Shown: piece by piece, positions 27,802 through 36,965 of the stretch
Position numbering within the stretch: position 1 is the first letter of the stretch
Layout of the letters: every line of letters starts with the position of its first letter
Origin: a bacterium
GTDB lineage: Bacteria; Vulcanimicrobiota; JABDET01
Length of the DNA stretch: 57,045 bases
Assembly: GCA_021800275.1 (NCBI GenBank)
Contig: JAJYZB010000014.1
Span: 1 to 57,045, forward strand
Reading direction: 5' to 3'
The notes under the pieces: model-generated
Databases searched by the model: none
Told to the model about the DNA's origin: nothing
The model's input: only the letters and a program-made list of their open reading frames with translations
Translations under genes and position numbers: made by a program

Positions 27802-30048
27802 GCTTTTTTTGAAGGTAAAGGTTGTGTGGATCCAGTTTCAGAGCTTTCTCCCATAATCTGTGAGCTTCTTTTCTATTTTTCTGCGCAGAGTAAATATCAC
27901 CAGCGATAACAAGAATTGAATCATCGGGTTGATGGAATTTTAAGGCTGTTTTTATATCACGCAGAGCTTTTTGGTACTTTTTTAATTTAAATTCTGACAG
28001 AGAAAGCCATTTCTCTGCTTTAAAGTTTAAATCAGGAGAATAGAGGGCTATTTTAAAATGGTTTTCTGCTTTTTCCCAGTTTCTTTGATACAGTTCCAAA
28101 AGTCCTGCATAATAATGGATTTGAGGAGAGGAGGGAGTAATTTTTAAAGCTGATTTTATTTCTTTTGCAGCCTTCAATATTTTGTTTTCTTTAATATCTA
28201 ATTTTGCCAATCCCAGATGTGCCATAGCATCAGTCGCAGCAAAATTAGCATACCTGAAAAAGGGGAGCCGTTTAATTTCCTGTATGGGATAAATAGAAAG
28301 GATCTCGTGATATTTTTTTCTGGCATTTTTAAATCGTTTTTCTCTAGCTTCAAGATCGGCGAGCCATAAGTAATGTTCAGGATAATTAAGGGGATCCAGT
28401 TTTAGAGCTTTTTTTAACAGAGCAATTGCCTTATTTGTCCCGTTCGGAAGCCTCACTATAATTTCTGACATTTCTCCTAGGTAAAGAGGTTTATCAGGGT
28501 CCATTTGAATAGCTTTTTTTAAATTTTTTTCTGCTTTGAGGATCCATGTTTTTTTACCTGTTTTTTCATATAGTCTTGTTTCGATAAGACTTTTCTGTTC
28601 CAGGTAATGACTGTCTAATGGAAATAATTTGACAGATTGTTTTTCCAGATTTAAAGCGGTTTTCAGTTTTCCCTGGCTTTGCAACTTTCCTGCTTGATGA
28701 TTGAGTTGTTCTGCGTACAGCGCTGTGCTTTGAAATAAAAGCAGAATGACCAGGATTAATCCTAAAAAATATTTTCCGTATTGGTTCATAATAAATCTGG
28801 AGATTGGGTCTGCGCTGTCTCTTCCGGCTGCTAGAAGGAGTCCTCCTTCTGCCCAGAAAAGCACGCTCCAGGATAAGAAATTAGAATCCACGTCAATGAA
28901 AAGATGGATTGCGCCGGCAAGAAATCCACAAAATAGCCCAAGAATGAGGAAGTAATCCTCAGACTCTCTTTTTAGGCGTTTGTATCCGTGGAGTAAAACG
29001 GCTGAGATCAAGGCGGCAAATAGAAAAAAATTGATGAGTCCTTCATCAGACAGCACCTGGATATAAAAATTATGGGGGAATCTGGAATACCAGAAAAAAT
29101 ATTTTTGGTACTCGGGGAATAAGCGTCCAAAAGTATTGGGGCCGCTTCCCAGGACAGGATGGCTCAGAAAGATTTTTAATCCTCCTATCCAGAAAGAAAG
29201 TCTTGCTCCAATGGCAGTGAGCCAACTGCGAGGATTTGCCGCTTTTTTATAAATATCCATGAAAGTGAACTTGTGTTTGAATAGAGAGAGATAAACAAGA
29301 GCAGAAGATAAACAGAGGAGTAGAGCGCTGAGACTGTATTTTGCCAGCAGTGGTTTTTTTTTGCGAGCAAAATAGATCCATAAAAGAAAAACTGCGATGA
29401 AGATTAAAAACGCGCCTCTGGATGAGGTGAATAAGAGAGCTGCAAGCATAAAAAATGTGGTTGCAAAATAGAGGATTTGCCGCAGTCTATCCTCAGATGA
29501 GAAAGCAAAACTCCCTGAAATTGGGATTAATAAAATGAGGTAACCAGCGAAAACGTCGCTCTCATAAAAGGTAGAAGTCATGAAAGGAAATTGTTTTCCC
29601 GCGAACATCCAGAATAGGAACCCCACTGCTGTCACACCTAATCCTCCAATTAAAAAAAGCAGGGGAACGTGTTTCAGGCTCCATTCTTTTTTGTCAAGAT
29701 TAGCGCATAAAAATAGGGTAAAAATCCAGGTAGCAATTTGTAGAAAAAAAAGAAAGCTGGCTCCAACTGCTGCTGAATTGAGGCAGCTTAAAAATGAAAA
29801 AATAAGAATGCTTATTCCAATGGATAGGGTAAAAGGAGATAGTTTTAGCGATGGAAGAAAGGCAAGAGATAAAAAAAAACTCCGAAACTAAAAATGGCTT
29901 CTAAAAATTGAGGCTGCGAATTGATTGAAAGGGCGTGGTCCAACGCTAAAATTGAAGGGATAACTCCGAGTGAAAAAAGCCACCATAAGATAAGTAGAAA
30001 AGTGAATATGCCTATAAAAAAGTTATCTTTTTTTTTGAGTTCACCCAT
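27791..30048 (-). pseudogene. O-antigen ligase/Wzy-like membrane protein with C-terminal TPRs, frameshifted
   Basis: Two frames form one gene. ATG 30048 opens 67 residues of membrane protein that stop just after a T9 run (A9 on the + strand at 29871-29879). With one extra T the frame continues (FFLSLAFLPSLKLSPF..) into the long frame ending at 27791, giving about 752 residues. The restored protein has many membrane segments (about 1-420) including the ligase-type HNFYIQVLSDEGL, then TPR repeats (about 450-752; KKALKLDPLNYPEHYLWLA). It would polymerise or ligate surface glycans or glycosylate proteins. Either phase variation, a real mutation, or a homopolymer sequencing error. It overlaps the upstream gene by 8 bp. 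Confidence 0.8.
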
Positions 30049-31153
30049 GGGTCTGCGTTTTGTTCAAGTTTTTTAAAGCTTCAATAAATTTTGGACAGGA
30101 TTTATCGATTGCAAACAAAAGGGTTCCTAAAACGCTTGGAGTATCTGCATAAATTCCGAAGAACAATTTAGGTATAAGGGATTGAATAATAAGCAGTCCC
30201 TGCTGAAACTCAATAATCCAGGATTTTAGAGACTCAGAGTAGGATAGCAAGGAAGAAAGATTTTCAGTTAGAACAGGAATCGTGCTGCTGATTTCCTCTT
30301 TTGAATCTGCGATGATTGTGACAATCTCGTTGTTCAAGTAAAAAATCGCGAGTCCTTTGACGCCTTTTGAGTTTTTTAACTGTTCTGCCATCGGTTCAAA
30401 GAGTTCTCGAATCGTCTGCGCATTGAGTGCCTGAAGAGAAGGCAGGGGTTCTTCAGAAAGTATTTCCTGAGGAGGAGTTTCTTTAAGAATTTTTTCTGGA
30501 ACTATGCTTGTTTCGCTTTCCGCAGCTTCTGATTTCACGAGCTGCATTTCAGGAGCTGATTCGAATTTAATTTTTTCTAATTCTTGGGCAGACTTTAAAA
30601 GATCTTCGACAATCTTCAGCCTTTGGTTAGCCATGTTTTTTGAGTACTCCAGGATAGTATTCATGGGGGATAATTCCAAAAGAGAAGAGAATTCTTCCAG
30701 ATCTTTTTGGAGTTTTTCTTTTTCGATTTCCAGTTGCTGCAGATAAACAGCCAGATTCTCGGGTTTTAAAGGAGAATTAATGGCTGTTTTAAAGAAAGGA
30801 GCCAGTTGTTCAGGTGGGGAGGACTCATGAATTAAAATGTTGTAAATGGCGCGGCTTTCAATATTCCCTTTGTCTAACTCAAGAGCGCGAGCTAACTCGG
30901 AATAAGCTTCATCAAACATTTTTTGTGTGCCGTAAATTTTTGCTAGCGAGGCATGGACCTCAATCGCATCCGGTTTTATTTCAGACAGTTTCTGAAAAAC
31001 CTGGAGAGCCATCAGTTTTTTTCCTCTTCTTAGAGCGGTTTCTCCTAATGCCATTAAAGTTGATGGGTCCTGTGGATTTTCTTTCAGGATCTGCTCTAAT
31101 TTTTCGATCTGGGTGTCCAGGGAAATTTTATAATCTTCAGTGCTATTCAGCAT
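30041..31153 (-). CDS. TPR protein with C-terminal roadblock/LC7-like domain
   Basis: A 370-residue cytosolic protein. Residues 15-115 are TPR repeats (PQDPSTLMALGETALRRGKK, KPDAIEVHASLAKIYG); a coiled or helical linker follows; residues about 245-365 form an alpha/beta domain (RELFEPMAEQLKNSKGVKG, LAIFYLNNEIVTIIAD) of the roadblock/LC7 type that regulates small GTPases such as MglA. No GTPase is in the window. It overlaps the kinase gene upstream by 11 bp and the O-antigen-ligase-like gene downstream by 8 bp, so it is embedded in the operon. Confidence 0.75.
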   Translation of the reverse strand: MLNSTEDYKISLDTQIEKLEQILKENPQDPSTLMALGETALRRGKKLMALQVFQKLSEIKPDAIEVHASLAKIYGTQKMFDEAYSELARALELDKGNIESRAIYNILIHESSPPEQLAPFFKTAINSPLKPENLAVYLQQLEIEKEKLQKDLEEFSSLLELSPMNTILEYSKNMANQRLKIVEDLLKSAQELEKIKFESAPEMQLVKSEAAESETSIVPEKILKETPPQEILSEEPLPSLQALNAQTIRELFEPMAEQLKNSKGVKGLAIFYLNNEIVTIIADSKEEISSTIPVLTENLSSLLSYSESLKSWIIEFQQGLLIIQSLIPKLFFGIYADTPSVLGTLLFAIDKSCPKFIEALKNLNKTQTHG

Positions 31154-32396
31154 CTTGCTCCTTATTTACGTGATGAGAGTCTTTCTGGTGTCTCGAGAAA
31201 ACGGGGAGGAAAAACGCAAAAAGACTCCCTCTGCCTTCCTGGCTTTTAACTTTAATGGAGCCGCCATGAGCTTCTATAATATATTTTACATTCGCCAATC
31301 CTATACCTGTTCCCTCAATTCCTTGAGTTAATTCAGAATTCACTCTATAAAATTTTTCAAATAATTTTGCAAGTTTTCCTGGAGGGATGCCTATTCCTTC
31401 GTCTTCTATGTCAATTTCCACAAAATCTCCCATTGTGCTGATTCTAATTTCGATTTTTCCTCCTTCAGGAGAGTATTTGATCGCATTTGAAAGGAGATTA
31501 TAAATGACTTGTATGATGAGATCCTGGTCTGCCCATACATCAGGTATTGACTCAGGCGGCTGGAAATGGATTTTATGGATTTGACTTTTCTTGGAGAGGA
31601 TTGGAAGGGCTTCATGAATTAACTGAACGAGATTAACGGGAACTCGATTTAATTTAAATTCTCCCGCCTCCAGTTTAGCCAGATCCAGGAGATTATTGAT
31701 AATCCTAACAAGTCTTTCTGTCTCTTCTCGCACAATCTGCAGATAGCCGTGGATTTTCTCCAGCGGAGGATTTCTGGTTAATATAATTTCCACAAATCCT
31801 TGAATGCTGGTGATAGGAGTTTTTAAATCATGGGTTACCATGGAAACAAACTGGCTCTTCATTTCTGTCGCTTTGCGAACTTCTGCATAGAGCCGCGCGT
31901 GCTCAATGGCGATAGAGACCTGATCTCCAATAGTGGTTAAGAATTTCAGATCGGTTTCTGTAAAATGAGAAGAGCGGCTTGGATTTCGCAGCATTAAAAC
32001 TCCAATGACTTTGTTATTCGTTTTTAGCGGCACACATAATGAGGATTGTATTTCTTCTTTTCGAGGGATGAGTCTCTTGAATTTAGAGTCAGCCACTTTC
32101 CCGTCTAAAAGGAGTGGCTCTCCTTTTAGCGCTACCCAGCCAGCAATTCCCTCTCCTAAAAGGACTTTTGTACTGGAGATAACCTCCTGGCTCAAACCCT
32201 GGGAGACTTCAATGGTTAAATATTTTTCTTTTTGCAATAGCATAATTGATCCGGCATCCGCTTTAAAAAGTTTGGTCGTCATGTCCATGATGAATTGCAG
32301 CACAGTTTTCAAATCCAAAGAAGAATTAACTACCCTACTGATTTCGTACAGGTGGTAGATTTCTTCTTGATTATGGGTATTAGGACTGCTAACCAT
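31143..32396 (-). CDS. GAF-domain sensor histidine kinase
   Basis: A 417-residue (ATG at 32396; TTG at 32402 possible) soluble kinase. A GAF domain (about 15-170; LLGEGIAGWVALKGEP, SLCVPLKTNNKVIGVL) binds an unknown signal. The HisKA helix holds the phospho-acceptor His in VTHDLKTPITSIQGF, followed by the ATPase motifs QVIYNLLSNAIKYSPEGG (N), DEGIGIPPG (G1) and GTGIGLANV (G2). No membrane segment, so it senses an intracellular cue. Two response regulators lie directly upstream in the same operon and are its likely partners. Confidence 0.95.
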   Translation of the reverse strand: MVSSPNTHNQEEIYHLYEISRVVNSSLDLKTVLQFIMDMTTKLFKADAGSIMLLQKEKYLTIEVSQGLSQEVISSTKVLLGEGIAGWVALKGEPLLLDGKVADSKFKRLIPRKEEIQSSLCVPLKTNNKVIGVLMLRNPSRSSHFTETDLKFLTTIGDQVSIAIEHARLYAEVRKATEMKSQFVSMVTHDLKTPITSIQGFVEIILTRNPPLEKIHGYLQIVREETERLVRIINNLLDLAKLEAGEFKLNRVPVNLVQLIHEALPILSKKSQIHKIHFQPPESIPDVWADQDLIIQVIYNLLSNAIKYSPEGGKIEIRISTMGDFVEIDIEDEGIGIPPGKLAKLFEKFYRVNSELTQGIEGTGIGLANVKYIIEAHGGSIKVKSQEGRGSLFAFFLPVFSRHQKDSHHVNKEQDAE

Positions 32397-32408
32397 CAAC
32401 AATTTTCT

Positions 32409-32864
32409 TTATTTGTTCTCTGCTACTCGGTGAATTTCCGCCAGAAGCCTCAGTGGACTGAATGGCTTTGTTAAGAATAATTCAGCTCCTGATTCAAGAC
32501 AGGCTTTTCTCATTCCTTCGCCGCGCCCAGTAATAAGAATCACAGGGATATGGGAAGTGGCGGCATTTTCTTTAATGGCTCTGCAAACTTCAGTTCCATT
32601 TTTTTGGGGAACAATCACATCGAGAAGAATGAGATCCGGCTTTGTTTCGAGAGCCAGTTGGTATGCTTCTTGTCCATCTCGCGCCTCTATTACTTCATAT
32701 CCTTCAGGTTCTAAATTGAGCCTTAGCAGTTTTACCATATGGGGCTCATCATCTGCAATTAGAATTTTTTTTCTATTTTTTCCTTTTTGGAGAGCAGTGT
32801 CTGCCTGCTTCTTGCGCGGGAAATTTAATATTTCTCCCCTGTTTTGTCTGCTAGGCGTCTTCAT
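32409..32864 (-). CDS. Response regulator, single receiver domain
   Basis: A 151-residue protein, starting at the ATG (32862-32864) that overlaps the stop of the upstream regulator (ATGA). After a ~30-residue basic linker the receiver domain has ILIADDEPHM (acidic pocket), the phospho-Asp in LILLDVIVPQKNG and the Lys in LTKPFSP. No output domain, so it acts by protein contact or as a phosphate shuttle, CheY-like. Next gene is the histidine kinase. Confidence 0.92.
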   Translation of the reverse strand: MKTPSRQNRGEILNFPRKKQADTALQKGKNRKKILIADDEPHMVKLLRLNLEPEGYEVIEARDGQEAYQLALETKPDLILLDVIVPQKNGTEVCRAIKENAATSHIPVILITGRGEGMRKACLESGAELFLTKPFSPLRLLAEIHRVAENK

Positions 32865-33241
32865 CGTTCTGCGTATTCTCTCAGAATACTCAACAGTTTC
32901 ACAGGGCTGAAAGGTTTTGCGATAAAGATGTCTGCTTTGCACATCATTTTTTTCCCATTTTCAAGAGATTGATTTTGGCCCGACAAGATTAAAACAGGTA
33001 TTTTTTTAGTTTTTTCATCGGTTTTTAGAGTTGAACAGACTTCATACCCGTCCATTTCTGGCATTTGAACGTCGAGAAGAATTAAATCAGGTTGAATTTG
33101 ATTGGCTATCTTTATTCCTTCACTTCCATTTTTTGCCTGAAAAATTTCGAAAGGTTCATTTTCGAGGCTTACTTTTATGAGCTCCGCAATATGCGACTCG
33201 TCATCAATCACGAGCAGTTTTCTCTTTTTCCCAGGGTTCAA
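32861..33241 (-). CDS. Response regulator, single receiver domain
   Basis: A 126-residue stand-alone receiver: LLVIDDESHI (acidic pocket), LILLDVQMPEMDG (phospho-Asp) and IAKPFSP (conserved Lys). No output domain. It overlaps the roadblock gene upstream and the second regulator downstream by 4 bp each. Having two single-domain receivers next to one GAF kinase suggests a branched or competing phosphotransfer, as in chemotaxis- or pilus-type systems; that is inference. Confidence 0.93.
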   Translation of the reverse strand: MNPGKKRKLLVIDDESHIAELIKVSLENEPFEIFQAKNGSEGIKIANQIQPDLILLDVQMPEMDGYEVCSTLKTDEKTKKIPVLILSGQNQSLENGKKMMCKADIFIAKPFSPVKLLSILREYAER

Positions 33242-33594
33242 GTCTTGAACTCCTCAAGGAGCTTTCTGCTTCTCTTAATTTCGTAACGAATTCTGCCTAG
33301 ATTCATTCCGCTTTGTCCTATTAAAATTAAGTATCGTTCTTGGGAAAATTTGTCTAAAGTTATGAAAATATCCTGGAATTCGATATACTGCTGTCCTGAC
33401 TCTCCCTTACCATAAAGCGGAGAAACTTTCATGGAGGATTCCATGGTTTTTAAAGCAAAGGGGATAAATTCGTTTTTGCTGACTGCGGCAGAAGAGACAG
33501 ACTCAAGAATTTCTCCTTTTTTGGAGATCAGCAGAGCGCATTGAATTCCATCCAGTTTCCCAATTCCTTCTAAAGCAGAAGCATAATCACCCAT
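33238..33594 (-). CDS. Roadblock/LC7 (MglB-like) protein
   Basis: A 118-residue protein with the roadblock fold: an N-terminal helix (DYASALEGIGKLDGI), then QCALLISKKGEILESV, a central helix and FIPFALKTMESSM, then YIEFQDIFITLDKFSQERYLILIGQ. Such proteins dimerise and often act as GTPase-activating partners of MglA-type GTPases in polarity and motility. A helical C-terminal extension (RRIRYEIKRSRKLLEE-like) is present. It overlaps the DUF4388-like gene by 8 bp and the first response regulator by 4 bp. Confidence 0.82.
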   Translation of the reverse strand: MGDYASALEGIGKLDGIQCALLISKKGEILESVSSAAVSKNEFIPFALKTMESSMKVSPLYGKGESGQQYIEFQDIFITLDKFSQERYLILIGQSGMNLGRIRYEIKRSRKLLEEFKT

Positions 33595-34480
33595 TTTCAG
33601 GACTCACTAGAATATAGGCGTCTTTTGCCGCTTTTATTTTTTTTTGTATCGTGGCAGACATCACAATTTTACCGCCAATCCCTTTTTTGCCGCTGACTTT
33701 ATAAATTTCAGGAGTTTCGCTTCCAACGTAAAGCGCCAGCTTCTGAATAGGGCGTGTTTTAGACCATTCTTTTAGTAGAGTTTCATCTACCTTCACTGTA
33801 TTTCCTCCTCCTAAAAAGCCGCCCGATTCCACAGAAATCATCAGTTCTCGATATTGAGCAAAAGTTTCTTCTTTCAGCTGCTTCTTCTTTTCAATTTCAT
33901 CAGGTTTTTCCCCGAAAACGTTTACAACTCCTCCCTGTACTGACAGCGATTCAATTAATTCATTTACTTTTTCGGGCCCAGTGATAATCTGGCCGTAAGC
34001 ATCAAGAAAATTATCGGTTATAATCCTTCCTTGATTTAAGAGAAGAAAAACGGCATCTTCCGAAGAGCTTCCAACGATCTCAATCATGCCTGTTATTCTT
34101 TCTCCATCAAGATTTCCAAGAAGCTTTCGAAATTCTCTTTTTCTAATGGGACTGTTTAAGTATTTTTCTTGGAACGCATGAGATCCAGATAAAACAGAGG
34201 CGGTTTCAGGAGCTAAAACGTAAGAGGCTACTATCGGAGTCTCTTTTCTTAAATAATGGTGTAAAAGAAGTTCAGCCGCCAAAGAGATGTTTTTTCCTGA
34301 AATCTCCACAACGCTGCTGGTAATTCCTTCTCTCATAAAAACGAAACTTGTTCTCTCATTCACTGTTATTTTGATGTATCCATTAAATCCGTGGTTTTGC
34401 AAGTTTGTGAGTTTTAATTTCACATCTTCTCCTGACAATGAGGTTGGTTTTAGAAGGACGTTTCCTCGCGGAATATTCAT
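33587..34480 (-). CDS. DUF4388/PATAN-like two-module protein
   Basis: A 297-residue soluble protein with two similar alpha/beta modules (about 5-100 and 110-195). Each has a GxIxI strand pair followed by FLxxGxI (GYIKITVNERTSFVFMREG; GMIEIVGSSSEDAVFLLL). This matches DUF4388/PATAN-type modules often found with response regulators and roadblock proteins. A helical linker and a C-terminal beta-domain (about 225-297) follow. It is coupled to both neighbours by overlaps. Family call is by pattern only. Confidence 0.6.
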   Translation of the reverse strand: MNIPRGNVLLKPTSLSGEDVKLKLTNLQNHGFNGYIKITVNERTSFVFMREGITSSVVEISGKNISLAAELLLHHYLRKETPIVASYVLAPETASVLSGSHAFQEKYLNSPIRKREFRKLLGNLDGERITGMIEIVGSSSEDAVFLLLNQGRIITDNFLDAYGQIITGPEKVNELIESLSVQGGVVNVFGEKPDEIEKKKQLKEETFAQYRELMISVESGGFLGGGNTVKVDETLLKEWSKTRPIQKLALYVGSETPEIYKVSGKKGIGGKIVMSATIQKKIKAAKDAYILVSPENG

Positions 34481-35004
34481 GTTTTGTCCTCAGGTTTCAA
34501 GTCTAACTCTAGAGGAATTTCTTTTGATTTTGCAGGCTCCTTAGACTGCTGCTGCATCAATGATTTCCAGGGATCTCCAATTTCTGCTGGACCAGTTTGA
34601 GTATTTTGGGGATCTGCAGTATTTTGAGTTTGGTTCTGCTGCTGCGCGGCAGGAGTGTTAGAAACTGAACCTGCATCCACGCTGATGTCATTTGGAAGCC
34701 CAAAAGAGGGTTGGTTTATTAACTTAAATACTGACTCACCTGGTGAGTTGTCTGCCGCAGGAGCCGCGGTTTGAACAGCAGGATCCATGGGTCGGATTCC
34801 TTGCTCTTGAACGTTCGAGCTCTCTTTTGCTGGTTCTGCTAGATTTTTGAATGGATCCTGTTCTTGTCCTTTGGGAGAGATGATAAGCGTTTGAGAAGAA
34901 GGGTTTTTTTTCTGAGAGAGGCGGCTGATGATTTCCCAGAAAAGCGTGAGGCTGAAAAGCAGAGCAAAAAAAATGCCGAGGTGATCGAAAAAAAGCGGGT
35001 TCAA
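34477..35004 (-). CDS. Single-pass membrane protein with disordered tail
   Basis: A 175-residue protein with one membrane segment near the N-terminus (about 8-27; HLGIFFALLFSLTLFWEII) and a long Gln/Pro/Ser-rich, probably disordered cytoplasmic tail ending in acidic LELDLKPEDKT. No enzymatic motif. It overlaps the 654-residue TPR gene by 4 bp upstream and the DUF4388-like gene by 4 bp downstream. It could anchor the soluble TPR/roadblock components to the membrane; that role is inferred from layout. Confidence 0.65.
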   Translation of the reverse strand: MNPLFFDHLGIFFALLFSLTLFWEIISRLSQKKNPSSQTLIISPKGQEQDPFKNLAEPAKESSNVQEQGIRPMDPAVQTAAPAADNSPGESVFKLINQPSFGLPNDISVDAGSVSNTPAAQQQNQTQNTADPQNTQTGPAEIGDPWKSLMQQQSKEPAKSKEIPLELDLKPEDKT

Positions 35005-36965
35005 ACTTTTTTCCCTCCTCCTGAAAGATCGGTTGGGAAGGAAACCACTTTTCCTGATGAGCCTGGATTTGCCAGATTTTTTAACCTTGTAGATATATCT
35101 TTATATCCGATATCCACAACCAGAATTTCGCTGTAGAGATCATGAGCCTCTTTGAACATTTTGACGTCTTCATAAGTTCTAGCGAGGTTGTACTGTATTT
35201 CCAGCAGCTCCTCTTCAGAATATTCGCTGTGTTCAAGTATTTTTCGAAATTGGCGAATCGCCAGATCATGGAAGCCTTGGCGATTAAAACATAATCCGAG
35301 TTGAGTGCTGCTCTGCAGAAAATAGCTCTTATTTTTGGATGCTTTTTGAAATTCAAGAATCGCTTCTTCCATAAAATCAAGGTCCTTATAAAGAAGGCCA
35401 AGGGCTAAAGCTGTTTCGCTCTCTCCTTTTGTGACCATTAACGCTTTTTTGTATTCTTCAATAATTTCAGCTATCACTCCTTTTGCGACAAGACGTCGGG
35501 CTAAAGCAGCCATTTCGTTTAACATTCCCTTTTTGGCGTAAGTCATTGCCATTCCTATCACTGCCTGTCGATAATAAGGGTCTTGTTCAAGGGCTTTCTG
35601 GAAGTTTTCTAGAGCTTTATTCCAATCTCCGATTGTATAGTAAATATTTCCTATTCTTGACAATAAAGAGGGGTCATTTGACTTTTTAAGCGAAAGAGTT
35701 TTGAAGATTTCTTCAGCCCGTTGAATCTCTCCGGCGCCCGCGTAGAGTTCAGCAGATTTCATGTAGGATTCAAAAGCCAGTATTGGATTTTCTTCTTTTA
35801 TATAGAGTTCTGCGAGGGAAAGGTGAATTTTTGGAGATTGGCTTCCTTTTTCGATGATTTGTTTGTAGATTTTAATGGCTTCCTGGAGCTTATAAAGTGA
35901 AACATAAATTTCAGCCAGGCGAATCATGGCTATTTCGCCAAACTGCTTGCTGCCTTTTGATTCGGCTGCAGCAGCTATTTTTTGAAGCGCATCATCCAGT
36001 TTTAAAATTTGTTCTCTTTGGAGCATCTGTTTGATGAACTCTTCCATGCTCGCTTTTCCTTTTTCAGGATGGTTTGCCCATGCGGCAAGTATTAATTTTT
36101 GATAACCCGATATTATTTTTTCTAGATTGTTTTGAGAGAGATAGTAGTCGAGAGTTTGCTGCCAGAGAGATAAATAGCGCTCGAAATGGTTTGCTTTCAG
36201 CTCTTCTTCAGCAATCTGCTCTAAAAGGACTACGGCTTTGTCCTTTTGATTTTCGGCAAAAAGAGTTTTGGCAAGATGTTCTTTTTCAAGAGAGACTTGG
36301 TTGAAAAGTTGATTTTTCTGCAGAAGTTTAAACCATTCTTCAGCCGCTGTGAGCGCATCCTCTATGTTTGTTTTTAGAAAGGCGCTGATTTGGTCGCGAA
36401 TGACACTGACCGCCTCCTGGAGTTTTTTTTGATTGATTAAGGCTTGTGCCAGGGTAAAGCTTATTTTTTTATTTTCAGGTTCGAGGACAAGAATTTTATA
36501 GTAACATTCTAATCTGTCAGGATTTAAGGAGACAGCTTGTGAAAAAGCATTCAGGGCTTGCCGCGAAAAGTTCCTGCTTAAGTAATATTCCCCGATAGAG
36601 TAATATAAGTCGCTGGATTTTTCTTTTTCTTGAATTTTTGCTGCTAAGTTTGCCATTTTAATTTTTATGGCAAGGTTATCAGGATAAAGTTTCAGGACAG
36701 GTTCTAATAAGTTGAAACTGTCTTGAGCTTTCCCCTCTCGTGAAGCCATAAAAGAGAGGAATAGACTTTCTGATTTGAAGTTTTCTTCCAATTTAAGCTG
36801 CGGGTAAATTTGCAGCAAATGGGTTCTTGCCAGGTGTTCCCCAGGGTTGACGAGCAAAATCTTCTCCAGGAGGGACTTAGCTTCCTCCAGATTGCTGGCT
36901 TGAACCAGGCCGTCAGCCAGTGATGTGGCTGAATTCTTCCATTTCTCGTAAGAGTTCAGTTTCAT
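35001..36965 (-). CDS. Large TPR-repeat scaffold protein (654 aa)
   Basis: Composed almost entirely of TPR-type helical hairpins (for example FSRQALNAFSQAVSLNPDR, GDWNKALENFQKALEQDP), with no signal peptide, so a cytosolic scaffold. The C-terminal repeat and tail (EELLEIQYNLARTYEDV.., then YKDISTRLKNL and SGKVVSFP) match the end of the 1172-residue TPR protein encoded upstream, marking them as paralogues. It starts 53 bp inside the previous TPR gene and overlaps the membrane-protein gene by 4 bp. Confidence 0.88.
   Translation of the reverse strand: MKLNSYEKWKNSATSLADGLVQASNLEEAKSLLEKILLVNPGEHLARTHLLQIYPQLKLEENFKSESLFLSFMASREGKAQDSFNLLEPVLKLYPDNLAIKIKMANLAAKIQEKEKSSDLYYSIGEYYLSRNFSRQALNAFSQAVSLNPDRLECYYKILVLEPENKKISFTLAQALINQKKLQEAVSVIRDQISAFLKTNIEDALTAAEEWFKLLQKNQLFNQVSLEKEHLAKTLFAENQKDKAVVLLEQIAEEELKANHFERYLSLWQQTLDYYLSQNNLEKIISGYQKLILAAWANHPEKGKASMEEFIKQMLQREQILKLDDALQKIAAAAESKGSKQFGEIAMIRLAEIYVSLYKLQEAIKIYKQIIEKGSQSPKIHLSLAELYIKEENPILAFESYMKSAELYAGAGEIQRAEEIFKTLSLKKSNDPSLLSRIGNIYYTIGDWNKALENFQKALEQDPYYRQAVIGMAMTYAKKGMLNEMAALARRLVAKGVIAEIIEEYKKALMVTKGESETALALGLLYKDLDFMEEAILEFQKASKNKSYFLQSSTQLGLCFNRQGFHDLAIRQFRKILEHSEYSEEELLEIQYNLARTYEDVKMFKEAHDLYSEILVVDIGYKDISTRLKNLANPGSSGKVVSFPTDLSGGGKKV

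Noticed and set aside
32409-32942. Longer response regulator starting at 32942
   Set aside because: The extra 26 residues lie inside the upstream regulator's coding region; the ATG at 32862-32864 overlapping its stop (ATGA) is the better start.
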